Assembly: GCF_026342035.1 (NCBI RefSeq) | Contig: NZ_JAPENM010000009.1 | Span: 1-64,000, forward strand | DNA: 64,000 nt | Source: Aldersonia sp. NBC_00410 | GTDB taxonomy: Bacteria > Actinomycetota > Actinomycetes > Mycobacteriales > Mycobacteriaceae | Direction: 5' to 3' | In this document: one piece after another, positions 17,996 to 26,414 of the stretch | How the letters are laid out: each line of letters starts with the position of its first letter | How positions within the stretch are numbered: position 1 is the first letter of the stretch | The notes under the pieces: model-generated | What the model was told of the DNA's origin: nothing | Seen by the model: the letters and a program-made list of their open reading frames with translations, nothing else | Databases searched by the model: none | Made by a program: the position numbers and the translations under genes

Positions 17996-18091
17996 TCAGT
18001 AGACCCCGCACATCCCGTCGATGGAAACCTCTTCGACCAGGGTTTCTTCCACCAATGAGTCCTCGGTGACGGACTCGTTCCGGTCAGCCAT
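17996..18091 (-). CDS. mftA: Mycofactocin precursor peptide MftA
   Basis: 31-residue RiPP precursor. An acidic leader (VTEDSLVEETLVEEVS) precedes the diagnostic C-terminus IDGMCGVY, whose last two residues Val-Tyr become the cofactor core. The ATG at 18091 is preceded by GGAGG with good spacing. It is the first gene of mftABCD. The 176-base gap to the upstream transglutaminase-like gene should hold the promoter. No regulator of the MftR type lies beside it in this window. Confidence 0.95.
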   Translation of the reverse strand: MADRNESVTEDSLVEETLVEEVSIDGMCGVY

Positions 18092-18267
18092 CTGACACCT
18101 CCGTGTGTTGTGTGAGCGGATGCGAGTCGACCAACCGTTGTGACCCGCCTCACCAAGATATGGCATCGAGTGCAGAAAGGGAATATGGGCTCGGCATCGC
18201 CTGGGCGGACCAACCATTCGGGCAGGTCGCAGCCACTCCGGGCAGACACCACGAAGACGCGCCGAAC

Positions 18268-19080
18268 TCAGCCCAGCGTGATCAATTCGGTGATGTCGTC
18301 GAACGGCAGCCCGCCGTCCACCACTGCGGTCACGGTGGCGTAGTTGAGGTTGATCGAGCCGCCGTGGTTGTCCAGGAAGGCGGTGTCGGCGGCGTCGCGT
18401 CCGGTGGCGATCCGCAACAGCGACTGCCGCGGCGCGAGACACGTCGCGTCCACCACCCGCCACGCGCCGTCGACGAACGCCTCCGCCACGGCGTGGAAGT
18501 CCATCGGGTCGCAGCCGGGCGCATACACCGCGACCAGACGGGCGGGGACGTTCACCGCACGGAGCAGTGCGACGACGAGGTGGGCGTAGTCGCGGCACAC
18601 GCCTTTTCCGGACAGTAACGTGTCGGTCGCACCGTCGATGGGGTCGCTGCTGCCGGGCACGTAGTCCAGCCGGGAGCCCACCCAGGCCGATACCTTTTCC
18701 AACAAGGTGGCCGATCCGGTGTAAGAGCCGAATTCGGTTGCCGCGAAACCGAAAAAGGTGTCCGCTTCGGCGTAGCGGCTCGGTCGCAGATACACCGACA
18801 GGTCATAGGCATCGACGGGCGGCGGCTCGGCGCGACCGAATACAGTGGCCTCGTACGACGCCTGCAGGTTGCCGATTCCGGCCGAAAACTTGTGGATGCG
18901 GCTGCCGTGCACACCGATGATCTCCTGCGCCTGCACGGGTGTGCCGTCGTGCCAAAACGACAGCGATTCGGTGATCGTCGTCCCCGGGTGCGGGGCGACC
19001 GCGATCTGGAACTCCAACTCCGTGGGTTCGGTGATATCGAGGTCGAGTTGGGCGGAGACGTCACGTTTCACCAACGTCAT
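18268..19080 (-). CDS. Transglutaminase-like domain protein
   Basis: 270 residues from the ATG at 19080; a longer in-frame start at 19125 is possible. An N-terminal beta-rich domain (about 1-130) precedes the transglutaminase-like core with the full catalytic triad: Cys162 (GKGVCRDYAH), His196 (PMDFHAVAEA) and Asp211 (RVVDATC). No signal peptide is seen, so it is probably cytoplasmic. Bacterial members are usually annotated as proteases or amidases without a known substrate. It is on the same strand as mftA but separated from it by 176 bases. Any link to mycofactocin is only positional. Confidence 0.85.
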   Translation of the reverse strand: MTLVKRDVSAQLDLDITEPTELEFQIAVAPHPGTTITESLSFWHDGTPVQAQEIIGVHGSRIHKFSAGIGNLQASYEATVFGRAEPPPVDAYDLSVYLRPSRYAEADTFFGFAATEFGSYTGSATLLEKVSAWVGSRLDYVPGSSDPIDGATDTLLSGKGVCRDYAHLVVALLRAVNVPARLVAVYAPGCDPMDFHAVAEAFVDGAWRVVDATCLAPRQSLLRIATGRDAADTAFLDNHGGSINLNYATVTAVVDGGLPFDDITELITLG

Positions 19081-19126
19081 CCTGCCATGATCACCGGCTC
19101 GTGGTCGTCCGGCGGGACGCGTCACG

Positions 19127-19427
19127 TCACGGTCGCACCAGAATCTTGACGTTTTCTTCCTTGTTCGTGATCAGCTCGTCGAACCCGTCGGTGACGATGC
19201 CGTCGAGCCCGATCCGCCCGGTGATGAACTGGTAGGCGTCCACCTTTCCGTCCGCGATCATGGCGATGGTCGCCGGGTGGTCACCCGCGTAGGCGAGGCT
19301 GCCGCGCACTCGGGCCGCAGATTCCGCACCACCGCACCTCCACCTTCACCGTGCCGGGTCGGGTGGCCGGCTCGGGGATGTCGTCGATCCGGATGTCCTT
19401 CGGACCGTAGAACCGTGCGGCCTTCAT
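19127..19427 (-). pseudogene. Zinc alcohol/2,3-butanediol dehydrogenase with internal deletion
   Basis: The N-terminal 38 codons (MKAARFYGPKDIRIDDIPEP through VRWCGICG) and the C-terminal 60 codons (RGSLAYAGDHPATIAMIADG through VKILVRP) of a medium-chain Zn-dependent dehydrogenase are joined near 19312, with a frame change. About 250 codons are missing, including the zinc-binding region after the first Cys and the NAD-binding fold. Full members have roughly 350 residues. The start lies 26 bases after the FMO stop, so it was the second gene of an FMO-dehydrogenase operon. Confidence 0.85.
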
Positions 19428-19453
19428 GCTGAATCCTTTTCCATCGCTTCGCT

Positions 19454-21301
19454 CTATGCCGTGTGGTGCACTTCCTGCAGGCCGTAGACCGGCGTCGGGA
19501 TGTTCTCGTAGCGCGCCTTCAGCTGCAGCGCGAGGTAGAGCGAATAGTGCCGCGACTGATGCAGATTGCCGCCGTGGAACCACAGCCCCTCCTGCTGGGT
19601 CGGCTTCCACATATTTCGCTGCTCGCCCTCCCAGGGACCGGGGTCCTTGGTGGTGTCCGAGCCGAGGCCCCACACCTTGCCCACCTTGTCCGCGACATCC
19701 TGGCCGATCAGGTCGGCGACCCAGCCGTTCATCGAGCCGTACCCGGTCGCGTACACGACGAGGTCGGCTTCGAGTTCGGTGCCATCGTCGAGGATCACAC
19801 TGCGTTCGGTCAGTTCACGCACGTTGCCGTGCGCCAGCTTGATATCACCATTGGCCACCAATTCCGCGGAGCCGACGTCGATGTAGTAGCCCGAGGCGCG
19901 ACGCAGGTACTTCATGAACAGACCCGAACCGTCGTCGCCCCAGTCGTGCCAGAAGCCGGCCTGCTCGAGCCGATCGTAGAAATCCTTGTCCCGCTCGCGA
20001 ATAGCGTCGTAAACCGGAATCTGGAACTCGTGCATGATCCGGTACGGCAGCGAGGCGAAGGTGAGATCGGCCTTGGCCGTGGTCATTCCGGCGGCGAGCG
20101 CCCGCTCCGAGTAGAGGTCGCCCAGCCCCAGGTCCATCAGCGAGTCCGACTTGACGATATGCGTCGAGGACCGCTGCACCATCGTCACGTCGGCTCCGTG
20201 TTCCCAGAGCGCGCCGCAGATGTCGTGCGCGGAGTTGTTGGCGCCGATCACGACGGCCTTCTTGCCGGCGTAGCGGTCCGGCCCCGGATGATGGCTGGAG
20301 TGGTGCTGATCGCCCTGAAACTTCTCCATGCCGGGGAACGACGGCACGTTCGGCTTGCCCGACATTCCGGTGGCGAACACGAGTTGCTTCGGGCGAAGGA
20401 CGATCTCCTCGCCGTCGCGGTCGACGACGACCGTCCACTCCTTGGCTGCCTCGTCGTAGGACGCGGACGCGCAGGTGGTCTTGCTCCAGTACGGAACCTC
20501 CATGACCCGGGTGTACATCTCGAGCCAGTCGCCGATCTTGTCCTTGGGCGCGAACACCGGCCAGTTGTCCGGGAAGGGCAGGTACGGCAGGTGGTCGTAC
20601 CACACCGGATCGTGCAGGCACAGCGACTTGTACCGCCCGCGCCACTGGTCACCCGGCCGATCGTGCTTATCGAGTACGACGGCGGGCACACCGAGTTGGC
20701 GCATCCGGGCACCCAGTGCGATGCCGCCCTGGCCACCGCCGACGATCACCACGTACGGCTGGCGGGTGTAGCCGAGTTCGGCATCCTCGGCGGCGCGCTG
20801 CTCGGACCAGGTGACGCGCTCCTTGTCGGCGCCGTGCCGCACGCCCCTGGGCCGCCGCGCGCCCTTGCCCTCCTCGTGGCCCTTCAATTCCTGCATCGCG
20901 GTCAGCAGGGTCCACGCGCGGTCACCCGGACCGTCATCGTCGTGCTTCAGCCGCAGGTGTCCGACGCCGCGCCCCACCGCCGTCTCGAACGCGATCCATG
21001 CGCTGGTCACACCGTCCGCCTCGGTCGGTTCCTCGGTGGTGTGGAACCCGCCCGGGTCGGTGTCCTCGACGCGAGCGGCGAGCATGTCCGCGACGCCGTC
21101 GCGACCCTCGACGGTCTTGAGGTTCCAGGTGAACGCAGTCAGGTCCCGCCAGTAGCTATCGAGCGCGAACATGCCCGCCGCGGCCGCCACATCTCGGCGG
21201 GACAGGGCCGCCTCGAAGCCGGCCAGCCAGGCGTCGACGCGCCCGGCGGGTGTCTGCGTCTGCTGCTGTGCCGTCGTGTCGGGCTCGAGTGTTCGGGTCA
21301 T
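19454..21301 (-). CDS. NTF2-like/flavin-containing monooxygenase fusion
   Basis: 615 residues from the ATG at 21301 (AGGAGG upstream). The N-terminal NTF2/SnoaL-like domain (about 20-140) has the signature WLAGFEAALSRRDVAAAAGMF. The FMO part has the FAD motif GGGQGG (188-193), the SLCLHDPVWYDHLPYLPFP segment, a second Rossmann fold for NAD(P)H (VVIGANNSAHD, about 350-360) and YATGYG near the C-terminus. It probably inserts oxygen into, or hydroxylates, a carbonyl or aromatic substrate. The broken dehydrogenase downstream and the divergent GAF regulator suggest an inducible degradative pathway. The substrate is unknown. Confidence 0.88.
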   Translation of the reverse strand: MTRTLEPDTTAQQQTQTPAGRVDAWLAGFEAALSRRDVAAAAGMFALDSYWRDLTAFTWNLKTVEGRDGVADMLAARVEDTDPGGFHTTEEPTEADGVTSAWIAFETAVGRGVGHLRLKHDDDGPGDRAWTLLTAMQELKGHEEGKGARRPRGVRHGADKERVTWSEQRAAEDAELGYTRQPYVVIVGGGQGGIALGARMRQLGVPAVVLDKHDRPGDQWRGRYKSLCLHDPVWYDHLPYLPFPDNWPVFAPKDKIGDWLEMYTRVMEVPYWSKTTCASASYDEAAKEWTVVVDRDGEEIVLRPKQLVFATGMSGKPNVPSFPGMEKFQGDQHHSSHHPGPDRYAGKKAVVIGANNSAHDICGALWEHGADVTMVQRSSTHIVKSDSLMDLGLGDLYSERALAAGMTTAKADLTFASLPYRIMHEFQIPVYDAIRERDKDFYDRLEQAGFWHDWGDDGSGLFMKYLRRASGYYIDVGSAELVANGDIKLAHGNVRELTERSVILDDGTELEADLVVYATGYGSMNGWVADLIGQDVADKVGKVWGLGSDTTKDPGPWEGEQRNMWKPTQQEGLWFHGGNLHQSRHYSLYLALQLKARYENIPTPVYGLQEVHHTA

Positions 21302-21468
21302 CACAACCTCCTGATGGAAACTCTTTGTGATGTAGAGCACACACCTGCGCGCAGCGTCGGCGACAGGGTTGCATCGAATTGCATTCCGATTGGGAGCTCC
21401 GGTTGCGTGGCCCAGATCACAGCGTCCGCGCATATGCTCGGGTAGATCCGGCAGAAGGGGTACGCCCA

Positions 21469-22686
21469 GTGAGCATGTTCAGTGCCGTGCGGCCGGGCAC
21501 CGACTTGCCCAGCTACGCCCGCGACCTGCGCCGAATGCACGAAGCGGTGATCGGCGGCACGGCCACGACGTTGCATCCCCGCGCGCTCGTCGCGCGTTCC
21601 TGGACGCGCGTGCTCGACGCGGGTCTCGACCCGGACGGCGCGAACAAGCGTGATCCGCTTCCCTTCGCCGACGTCGAGCGGCGGCGCCGCGCCTCGCCGC
21701 TGTCGGGCGTCATCGCCGAGCTGCGCGACGCGATCTCGCCGGTCGCGGACGCGTCGCTGTTGCTCCTGGTCGTCACCGACGCGGACGGGATCATCCTGTG
21801 GCGGTACGGATCGGCGAAGGTGCGCCACCGCGCCGACGAACTCGGGTTCGAGGAGGGCAGTCGCTGGACCGAGACGGCCGTCGGGACGAACGCGATCGGC
21901 ACCGCGCTCGCCGAGTCCGCTCCCGTGCAGTTGTTCTCCGCGGAGCATTTCGAACAGACCCAACACCCGTGGTACTGCACGGCTGCGCCGATCCACGACC
22001 CGCGCACCGGCGACCTGCTCGGCATCGTCGATGTCAGCGGGCCCGCGTTGACGCTGCACCCGACGATCACCGCACTGGTGGAGACCGCGGTCCGGCTCGC
22101 CGAGTCGCAGCTGTGGCGACACCACGAGCGCCGGCTCGAACGACTGCGCACCGCCGCCGCGCCGCGACTCGCCTCGACCGATGGCCCGTTGCTGCTCGTG
22201 GACGAGCACGGCTGGGTGGCGCACGCGTCGGGCATCGCGGCCCGAGACCGCATCGCCGCACCGCGCGGCGAGCGCGCGCTGACCGTGCCCGGCCTCGGCC
22301 TGTGCGTGCCGGAGCAGATCGGCGACGGCTGGCTGGTGCGCCCCGCCGGCGCCGACACGGGGCTGCGGATCACGCTGGACACCAGGACGAGCAATCCCAC
22401 CGTCGACGTCACCGGCGGGGATCGGTCGTGGCGCAGCGGCATCACCGCCCGGCACGCCGAGATCCTGCAGTTGCTGCACCGCGCCGACGCGCCGGGCCTG
22501 TCGGCCGTCGAGCTGAGCCGGGCGATGTATGGCGACCCGGACCACGTGGTGACCGTGCGTGCCGAGGTGTCGCGGCTGCGCCGGGTGCTGGGCACCGTGG
22601 TGGAGACCAAGCCGTACCGGCTCGCCGACGCCGTGCAACTGACCGTGCTCGGCCCCGATGGGAGGCAACCCATCCAATCAACCTGA
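21469..22686 (+). CDS. GAF-domain transcriptional regulator (AcoR/MimR-like N-terminus)
   Basis: 405 residues from GTG 21469 (ATG 21475 is the alternative). The N-terminus follows sigma-54-activator-type GAF proteins: RALVARSWTRVLDAGLDPD, then a GAF domain (VVTDADGIILWRYGS, TETAVGTNAIGTAL, WYCTAAPIHDPRTGDLLGIVDVSG). No AAA+ domain follows. The C-terminus ends in a winged-helix-like segment (ELSRAMYGDPDHVVTVRAEVSRLRRVLG). It is divergent from the FMO gene with a 167-base intergenic region, so it is the likely activator of the FMO operon. The effector is unknown. Confidence 0.82.
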   Translation: MSMFSAVRPGTDLPSYARDLRRMHEAVIGGTATTLHPRALVARSWTRVLDAGLDPDGANKRDPLPFADVERRRRASPLSGVIAELRDAISPVADASLLLLVVTDADGIILWRYGSAKVRHRADELGFEEGSRWTETAVGTNAIGTALAESAPVQLFSAEHFEQTQHPWYCTAAPIHDPRTGDLLGIVDVSGPALTLHPTITALVETAVRLAESQLWRHHERRLERLRTAAAPRLASTDGPLLLVDEHGWVAHASGIAARDRIAAPRGERALTVPGLGLCVPEQIGDGWLVRPAGADTGLRITLDTRTSNPTVDVTGGDRSWRSGITARHAEILQLLHRADAPGLSAVELSRAMYGDPDHVVTVRAEVSRLRRVLGTVVETKPYRLADAVQLTVLGPDGRQPIQST

Positions 22687-22761
22687 ACGAAACGGTTCCC
22701 TTCGCAAACACGCATGCGAAATGTGGGCCGCGCCATGCTCCGCGCGAACGATTGGAACCCG

Positions 22762-23256
22762 ATGTCGGTCACCGACGCACTCATCGAGAACAACAAGACC
22801 TACGCCGAGACATTCACCGGCCCACTCCCGTTGCCGCCGAGCAAGCATCTCGCCGTGGTCGCCTGCATGGACGCTCGACTGGACGTATACCGCCTCCTCG
22901 GCCTGGCCGACGGCGAGGCGCACGTCATCCGTAATGCCGGTGGCGTCGTCACCGATGACGAAATCCGTTCCCTCGCAATCAGTCAGCGATTGCTCGGTAC
23001 CCGCGAGATCATCCTGATCCACCACACCGACTGCGGCATGCTGACGTTTACCGACGACGAGTTCAAGCGCTCGATCCAGGACGAGACCGGGATCAAGCCG
23101 GCATGGTCTGCGGAGTCGTTCCCCGATGTCGACGAGGACGTCCGCCAATCGATCAAGCGGATCGCGGCCAGTCCCTTCATCACGAAGACGGAGTCGTTGC
23201 GCGGCTTCGTCTTCGACGTCGCGACCGGCAAGCTCAACGAAGTCGTCGTCGACTGA
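22762..23256 (+). CDS. canA: Beta-carbonic anhydrase (CanA / Rv1284 class)
   Basis: Reversibly hydrates CO2 to bicarbonate. 164 residues from the ATG at 22762; in-frame ATGs further upstream add residues not seen in the family as I recall it. Zinc ligands are Cys35 (ACMDARLD, with Asp37/Arg39), His88 and Cys91 (IHHTDCGM), at the same numbering as M. tuberculosis Rv1284. RNAGGVVTDDEIRSLAISQ and the C-terminus RGFVFDVATGKLNEV are also as in that family. It stands alone, convergent with the AHSA1 gene. Confidence 0.92.
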   Translation: MSVTDALIENNKTYAETFTGPLPLPPSKHLAVVACMDARLDVYRLLGLADGEAHVIRNAGGVVTDDEIRSLAISQRLLGTREIILIHHTDCGMLTFTDDEFKRSIQDETGIKPAWSAESFPDVDEDVRQSIKRIAASPFITKTESLRGFVFDVATGKLNEVVVD

Positions 23257-23292
23257 AGCCGACGGAGTAGCCGAGCCACCTCGCTGCCCGCG

Positions 23293-23802
23293 TCACGCGA
23301 CGGCGATTTCCTCGAGTCGGTCGTAGCCGGCGCGGATTCCGGATTCCATGCCGCTCGCCATCGCGGCGTCGCGGGCTTCGATAGACGGGTACAACTCGTG
23401 CAGGGTCAACCTGCTGCGTCCACCACCGAGATCCTCGAATGTCGTGGTGTCGACGCCGACTTGGTTGGGAGCGAAGCTCACCTCGAAAGTCTGCACGAGC
23501 AGCCGGTTCTGCTCGACGGTGTGGAAGACGCCGCGAAAGCTCATAATCTCGCCCGCGGTGTTGTCCCCGCCTGCAGCGCGGGCATCATTCACAGGGCCCT
23601 TGATCACGTATTTCCACGTCCCACCGGGAGCAGCGTCGTACTCGATCACTTCGATGCCGTCGCCGGCGCTGCCGATCCATTGTTCGTACAGCTCGCGCGC
23701 CACATGTGCACGAAAGACGGCCTCGACCGGCGCGTCGAACTCGCGGACGATATCGACATACGGTGTGCCCGGTGTCGCGGTGATCGTCGTCGGATTGCTC
23801 AT
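23293..23802 (-). CDS. AHSA1/SRPBCC-domain protein
   Basis: 169 residues of the SRPBCC (START-like) fold, Aha1 C-terminal class: IVREFDAPVEAVFRAHV at the N-terminus, DAAPGGTWKYVIKG and TFEDLGGGRSRLTLHELY further in. These proteins bind small hydrophobic ligands. The ATG overlaps the ArsR-type regulator stop as ATGA, the very common ArsR-AHSA1 pairing. The ligand and role are unknown. Confidence 0.9.
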   Translation of the reverse strand: MSNPTTITATPGTPYVDIVREFDAPVEAVFRAHVARELYEQWIGSAGDGIEVIEYDAAPGGTWKYVIKGPVNDARAAGGDNTAGEIMSFRGVFHTVEQNRLLVQTFEVSFAPNQVGVDTTTFEDLGGGRSRLTLHELYPSIEARDAAMASGMESGIRAGYDRLEEIAVA

Positions 23803-24167
23803 TGTTCTTCCTCCTGTTCCGTTGCACTGCCAATACTTTCCAGAAGTGAGTCGAGTCGCCGATAGTTGCGCTCCGCGGCGAGGCGGTAGTGGTCGATCCA
23901 GCCGGTGAGGCGTTCGAGCGCCACGCTGTCGAGATGTACGGGGCGTCGTTGCGCCTCGCGGGTACGCGTCACCAACCCGGCGTGTTCGAGCACCTGAATG
24001 TGCCGCGACACCGCCTGTTTGGTGATTGCGAACGGTTCTGCGAGTTCATTCACCGTGGCCGGCCCGCGTGACAGCCGGGCGATGATCGCCCGCCGCACCG
24101 GATCGGCCAACGCCAGGAACGCCTGATCCAGCGCCTGCGCATCCTCCACGACCCTAATCAACCTCAT
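23799..24167 (-). CDS. ArsR-family transcriptional repressor
   Basis: 122 residues. Winged-helix ArsR domain: FLALADPVRRAIIARLSRGPATVNELAEPFAITKQAVSRHIQVLE, then a wing with TREAQRRPVHLD. There are no Cys or His clusters of metal-sensing members, so it belongs to the AHSA1-linked class with unknown effector. It is first in a two-gene operon and is preceded by AT-rich palindromes that are probably its own operator. Confidence 0.9.
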   Translation of the reverse strand: MRLIRVVEDAQALDQAFLALADPVRRAIIARLSRGPATVNELAEPFAITKQAVSRHIQVLEHAGLVTRTREAQRRPVHLDSVALERLTGWIDHYRLAAERNYRRLDSLLESIGSATEQEEEQ

Positions 24168-24172
24168 CTTTT

Positions 24173-24198
24173 ATCAACGAATTGATTGATTAACAATC
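24173..24198. promoter_or_regulatory. Putative ArsR operator palindromes
   Basis: Two overlapping perfect inverted repeats sit just upstream of the ArsR start: ATCAA-CGAA-TTGAT (24173-24186) and GATTG-ATTAA-CAATC (24184-24198). They form an AT-rich island in GC-rich DNA. Autoregulation by the adjacent ArsR protein is the simplest reading. Confidence 0.5.
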
Positions 24199-24276
24199 TA
24201 CGCCGAGACCGTTCGGCGGTCAACCACCGAACGGTCTCGTACTCTTCGTATTACCGCTTCGCGGCGTACCTCGGCG

Positions 24277-25074
24277 TCAGTAGTAGACCGGCCCGGGCAC
24301 TCCGCCGCCCGCCGCCACGGCGTCACCGGTGATCGCAATGCTGCGCGGCGAGGCGAGGAAGGTGACCACGTCGGCCACCTCCGCGGCGTCGACGACCCGG
24401 CGAATCGAGTTCGTCGCAAGACGCTCTTCCAGTTCCGCCACCGGCACCCCCTCCGCCTCGGACTGCGCGGCGAGCCGTTCGACGAGACTTTCGGTGCGGG
24501 TGACCCCCGGGTGCACCACCGTCACGTTGATCCCCTTCGGCCCGAGTTCGTCGGCGAGGTTCTTGGTCAGCGCGGAGACGGACACGTTGCGCACCGTCTG
24601 CGCGATCGAATTCGCCTGGCGGGCACCGAGACCGCTGATATTGATGATGCGGCCCCAACCCTGCTCGACGAAATGGGGCGCTACCGCGCGCGCCGTGCGG
24701 AGATAGCCGAGCACCTTGATCTCCACCTCCTCGCGCACCACATCGTCGGTGGTCGACGCGAAATCGCGCGGCTTCCCGGCGCTCCACGGTGTCGCCGCCG
24801 AGTTGACCAGGATGTCCACTCCCCCGAGTTCGCGCACCGTGCGATCCACCAGTGCCTGCACCGAGGCTTCGTCACCGGTGTCGGTCGGGACGCCGATGAC
24901 GCGCCGGCCGGTCTCCTGCGCGAGCGCCTTCGCGGCGAGTTCGAGCGGTTCGGCGCTCCGTGCGGCGAGCACGACGTCGGCGCCCTCCCCGGCCAGCGCG
25001 CGTGCGATCGCCAGTCCGATCCCGCGGCTACCGCCGGTCACAATCGCCCGCTTGCCACTCAGTCCCAGATCCAT
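24277..25074 (-). CDS. SDR-family protein lacking the YxxxK catalytic pair
   Basis: 265 residues with a classical SDR fold: TGGSRGIG at 13-20, LVNSAAT at 89-95 and Ser147 in INISGLG. Twelve residues after Ser147, where Tyr is expected, the sequence is Gln159, and Lys is replaced by Asn163 (QTVRN). The downstream helix VSALTKNLADELGPKGINV aligns normally, so this is a substitution and not a gap. Dehydrogenase activity by the usual mechanism is therefore doubtful. It could be a binding protein or use other chemistry. It is monocistronic and divergent from the SRPBCC gene at 25188. Confidence 0.85.
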   Translation of the reverse strand: MDLGLSGKRAIVTGGSRGIGLAIARALAGEGADVVLAARSAEPLELAAKALAQETGRRVIGVPTDTGDEASVQALVDRTVRELGGVDILVNSAATPWSAGKPRDFASTTDDVVREEVEIKVLGYLRTARAVAPHFVEQGWGRIINISGLGARQANSIAQTVRNVSVSALTKNLADELGPKGINVTVVHPGVTRTESLVERLAAQSEAEGVPVAELEERLATNSIRRVVDAAEVADVVTFLASPRSIAITGDAVAAGGGVPGPVYY

Positions 25075-25187
25075 CCGTACTCAACTCCCGTTCGCTCGCC
25101 TTTGGGTCAACCGACGGTAGTGCCGCGCCTCGGCACTCTCACGGGTTCGGCTCACCGTGACCGCAACGACGCCCGTAGGGTGTGGAA

Positions 25188-25679
25188 ATGAGCACCGAAC
25201 GTCTCGAAGCCCAACGCCTGATCCCCGCCTCCGCAGCAGAGATCTTCGCCGTGCTGTGCGATCCGCAGGGGCATGTCGCGATCGACTCCTCCGGGATGCT
25301 GATGGATGCCGAGGGCGAGCCGGTCACCGCGGCGGGTGACAGGTTCCTGGTGCACATGGACCGCGAGTCGCTCGGCGACGTCCCGCTCGGCCACTACGAC
25401 GTTCAGGTCGTGATCGAGGAGTTCGACGCGGACAAGCGAATCTCCTGGACCGTCGACGGCCAGATCAAGCCCCCGATCGGCCATGTGTACGGCTACGACC
25501 TCGCACCGGGCGAGGGCGGAACGCTGGTGACCTCGTTCTACGACTGGTCGGCGATCAGCGACAAGTGGCGCGAATCCGGCCTATTCCCAGTGATCTCGCA
25601 GCCCGCACTGCGCGCGACGCTCGGCATCCTCGAGCGCGCCGTGGTGCGCGGCTACCCGCGAGCCGCGGCGCGCGACTGA
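25188..25679 (+). CDS. SRPBCC-family protein (polyketide cyclase/dehydrase-like)
   Basis: 163 residues from the ATG at 25188 (a GTG two codons earlier is also in frame). The START-like fold is visible in LIPASAAEIFAVLCDPQGHVAID, GHYDVQVVIEEFDADKRISWTVD and GGTLVTSFYDWSAISDK. No signal peptide. It probably binds a hydrophobic ligand. It is divergent from the unusual SDR gene and convergent with the TetR gene. The ligand is unknown. Confidence 0.85.
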   Translation: MSTERLEAQRLIPASAAEIFAVLCDPQGHVAIDSSGMLMDAEGEPVTAAGDRFLVHMDRESLGDVPLGHYDVQVVIEEFDADKRISWTVDGQIKPPIGHVYGYDLAPGEGGTLVTSFYDWSAISDKWRESGLFPVISQPALRATLGILERAVVRGYPRAAARD

Positions 25680-25695
25680 CGAACTCGCCCCAGCG

Positions 25696-26304
25696 TCAGG
25701 ATGGCGCGTCGCCGTAGATGGTCAACCAGATCGCCCGGCCGAGCGCTTCGGCGAGCCGACCGTCCGAAATGCGATGGCGCGTGGCGATGGTCCGTTCCAC
25801 CATCGATGTCAGCACGACCGCGGTGGCATGCACGTCCACGTCCTTGCTGATCCGGCCGGACGACTGCAATTCACGGAGCCGGCGGCGGACCAACTCCACG
25901 AACGCATCCACTCTCGCCCGCCAGTACCCGCCGACGTCACGGTCGTAGCCGGACACCTCGACGAGCGCCTCGAGCAGCAACCGATGTCGGGTGAAACCGG
26001 CGATCATCTCTCGCATCGCATCGATCGCGCTAGCCTCGGTCGCCTCGCCCCCGCCCCACCATTGCGCGGCGGTGCGGAACAGATCATCGGTCGCGAGATC
26101 GGCCATCCGGATCAGCAGTTGGCTCTTGTCGGGGAAATAGCGGTAGAAGGTGGAGCGCGCGATGTCGGACTCGGTCGCGATGCGCTGCACCGGCAACTCG
26201 GTGAATACCGCGCCCTCGGCCAGTAGCCGGTCCACCGCCGCGAGCACCCGCTCCTCGACGTCTTCACGCCGCTCGTCCCGACGAGCGGGCGCATTCTTCG
26301 CCAT
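25696..26304 (-). CDS. TetR-family transcriptional regulator
   Basis: 202 residues from the ATG at 26304 (an in-frame start at 26334 is possible). The N-terminal helix-turn-helix covers about 18-65: VEERVLAAVDRLLAEGA, VQRIATESDIARSTFYRYFPDKSQLL. The rest is a helical ligand-binding domain (WWGGGEATEASAIDAMREMI, RHRLLLEALVEVSGYD). It is divergent from the FAD monooxygenase gene at 26531, and the 226 bases between them hold clear palindromes. It is the likely repressor of that flavoenzyme cluster. Confidence 0.9.
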   Translation of the reverse strand: MAKNAPARRDERREDVEERVLAAVDRLLAEGAVFTELPVQRIATESDIARSTFYRYFPDKSQLLIRMADLATDDLFRTAAQWWGGGEATEASAIDAMREMIAGFTRHRLLLEALVEVSGYDRDVGGYWRARVDAFVELVRRRLRELQSSGRISKDVDVHATAVVLTSMVERTIATRHRISDGRLAEALGRAIWLTIYGDAPS

Positions 26305-26414
26305 GCGGGTGACCGACACCATGATCACCATCATGCCTGCGGAACGCTCGCCGCGAGCGGAGGCATTTCAGAAATCGGTTATTGACAATCGGCCAACAGC
26401 GCGCCACGATCGGA

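Noticed and set aside
19463-21445. 660-codon plus-strand frame opposite the FMO gene
   Set aside because: Antisense shadow in high-GC DNA. The FMO motifs are unambiguous on the minus strand.
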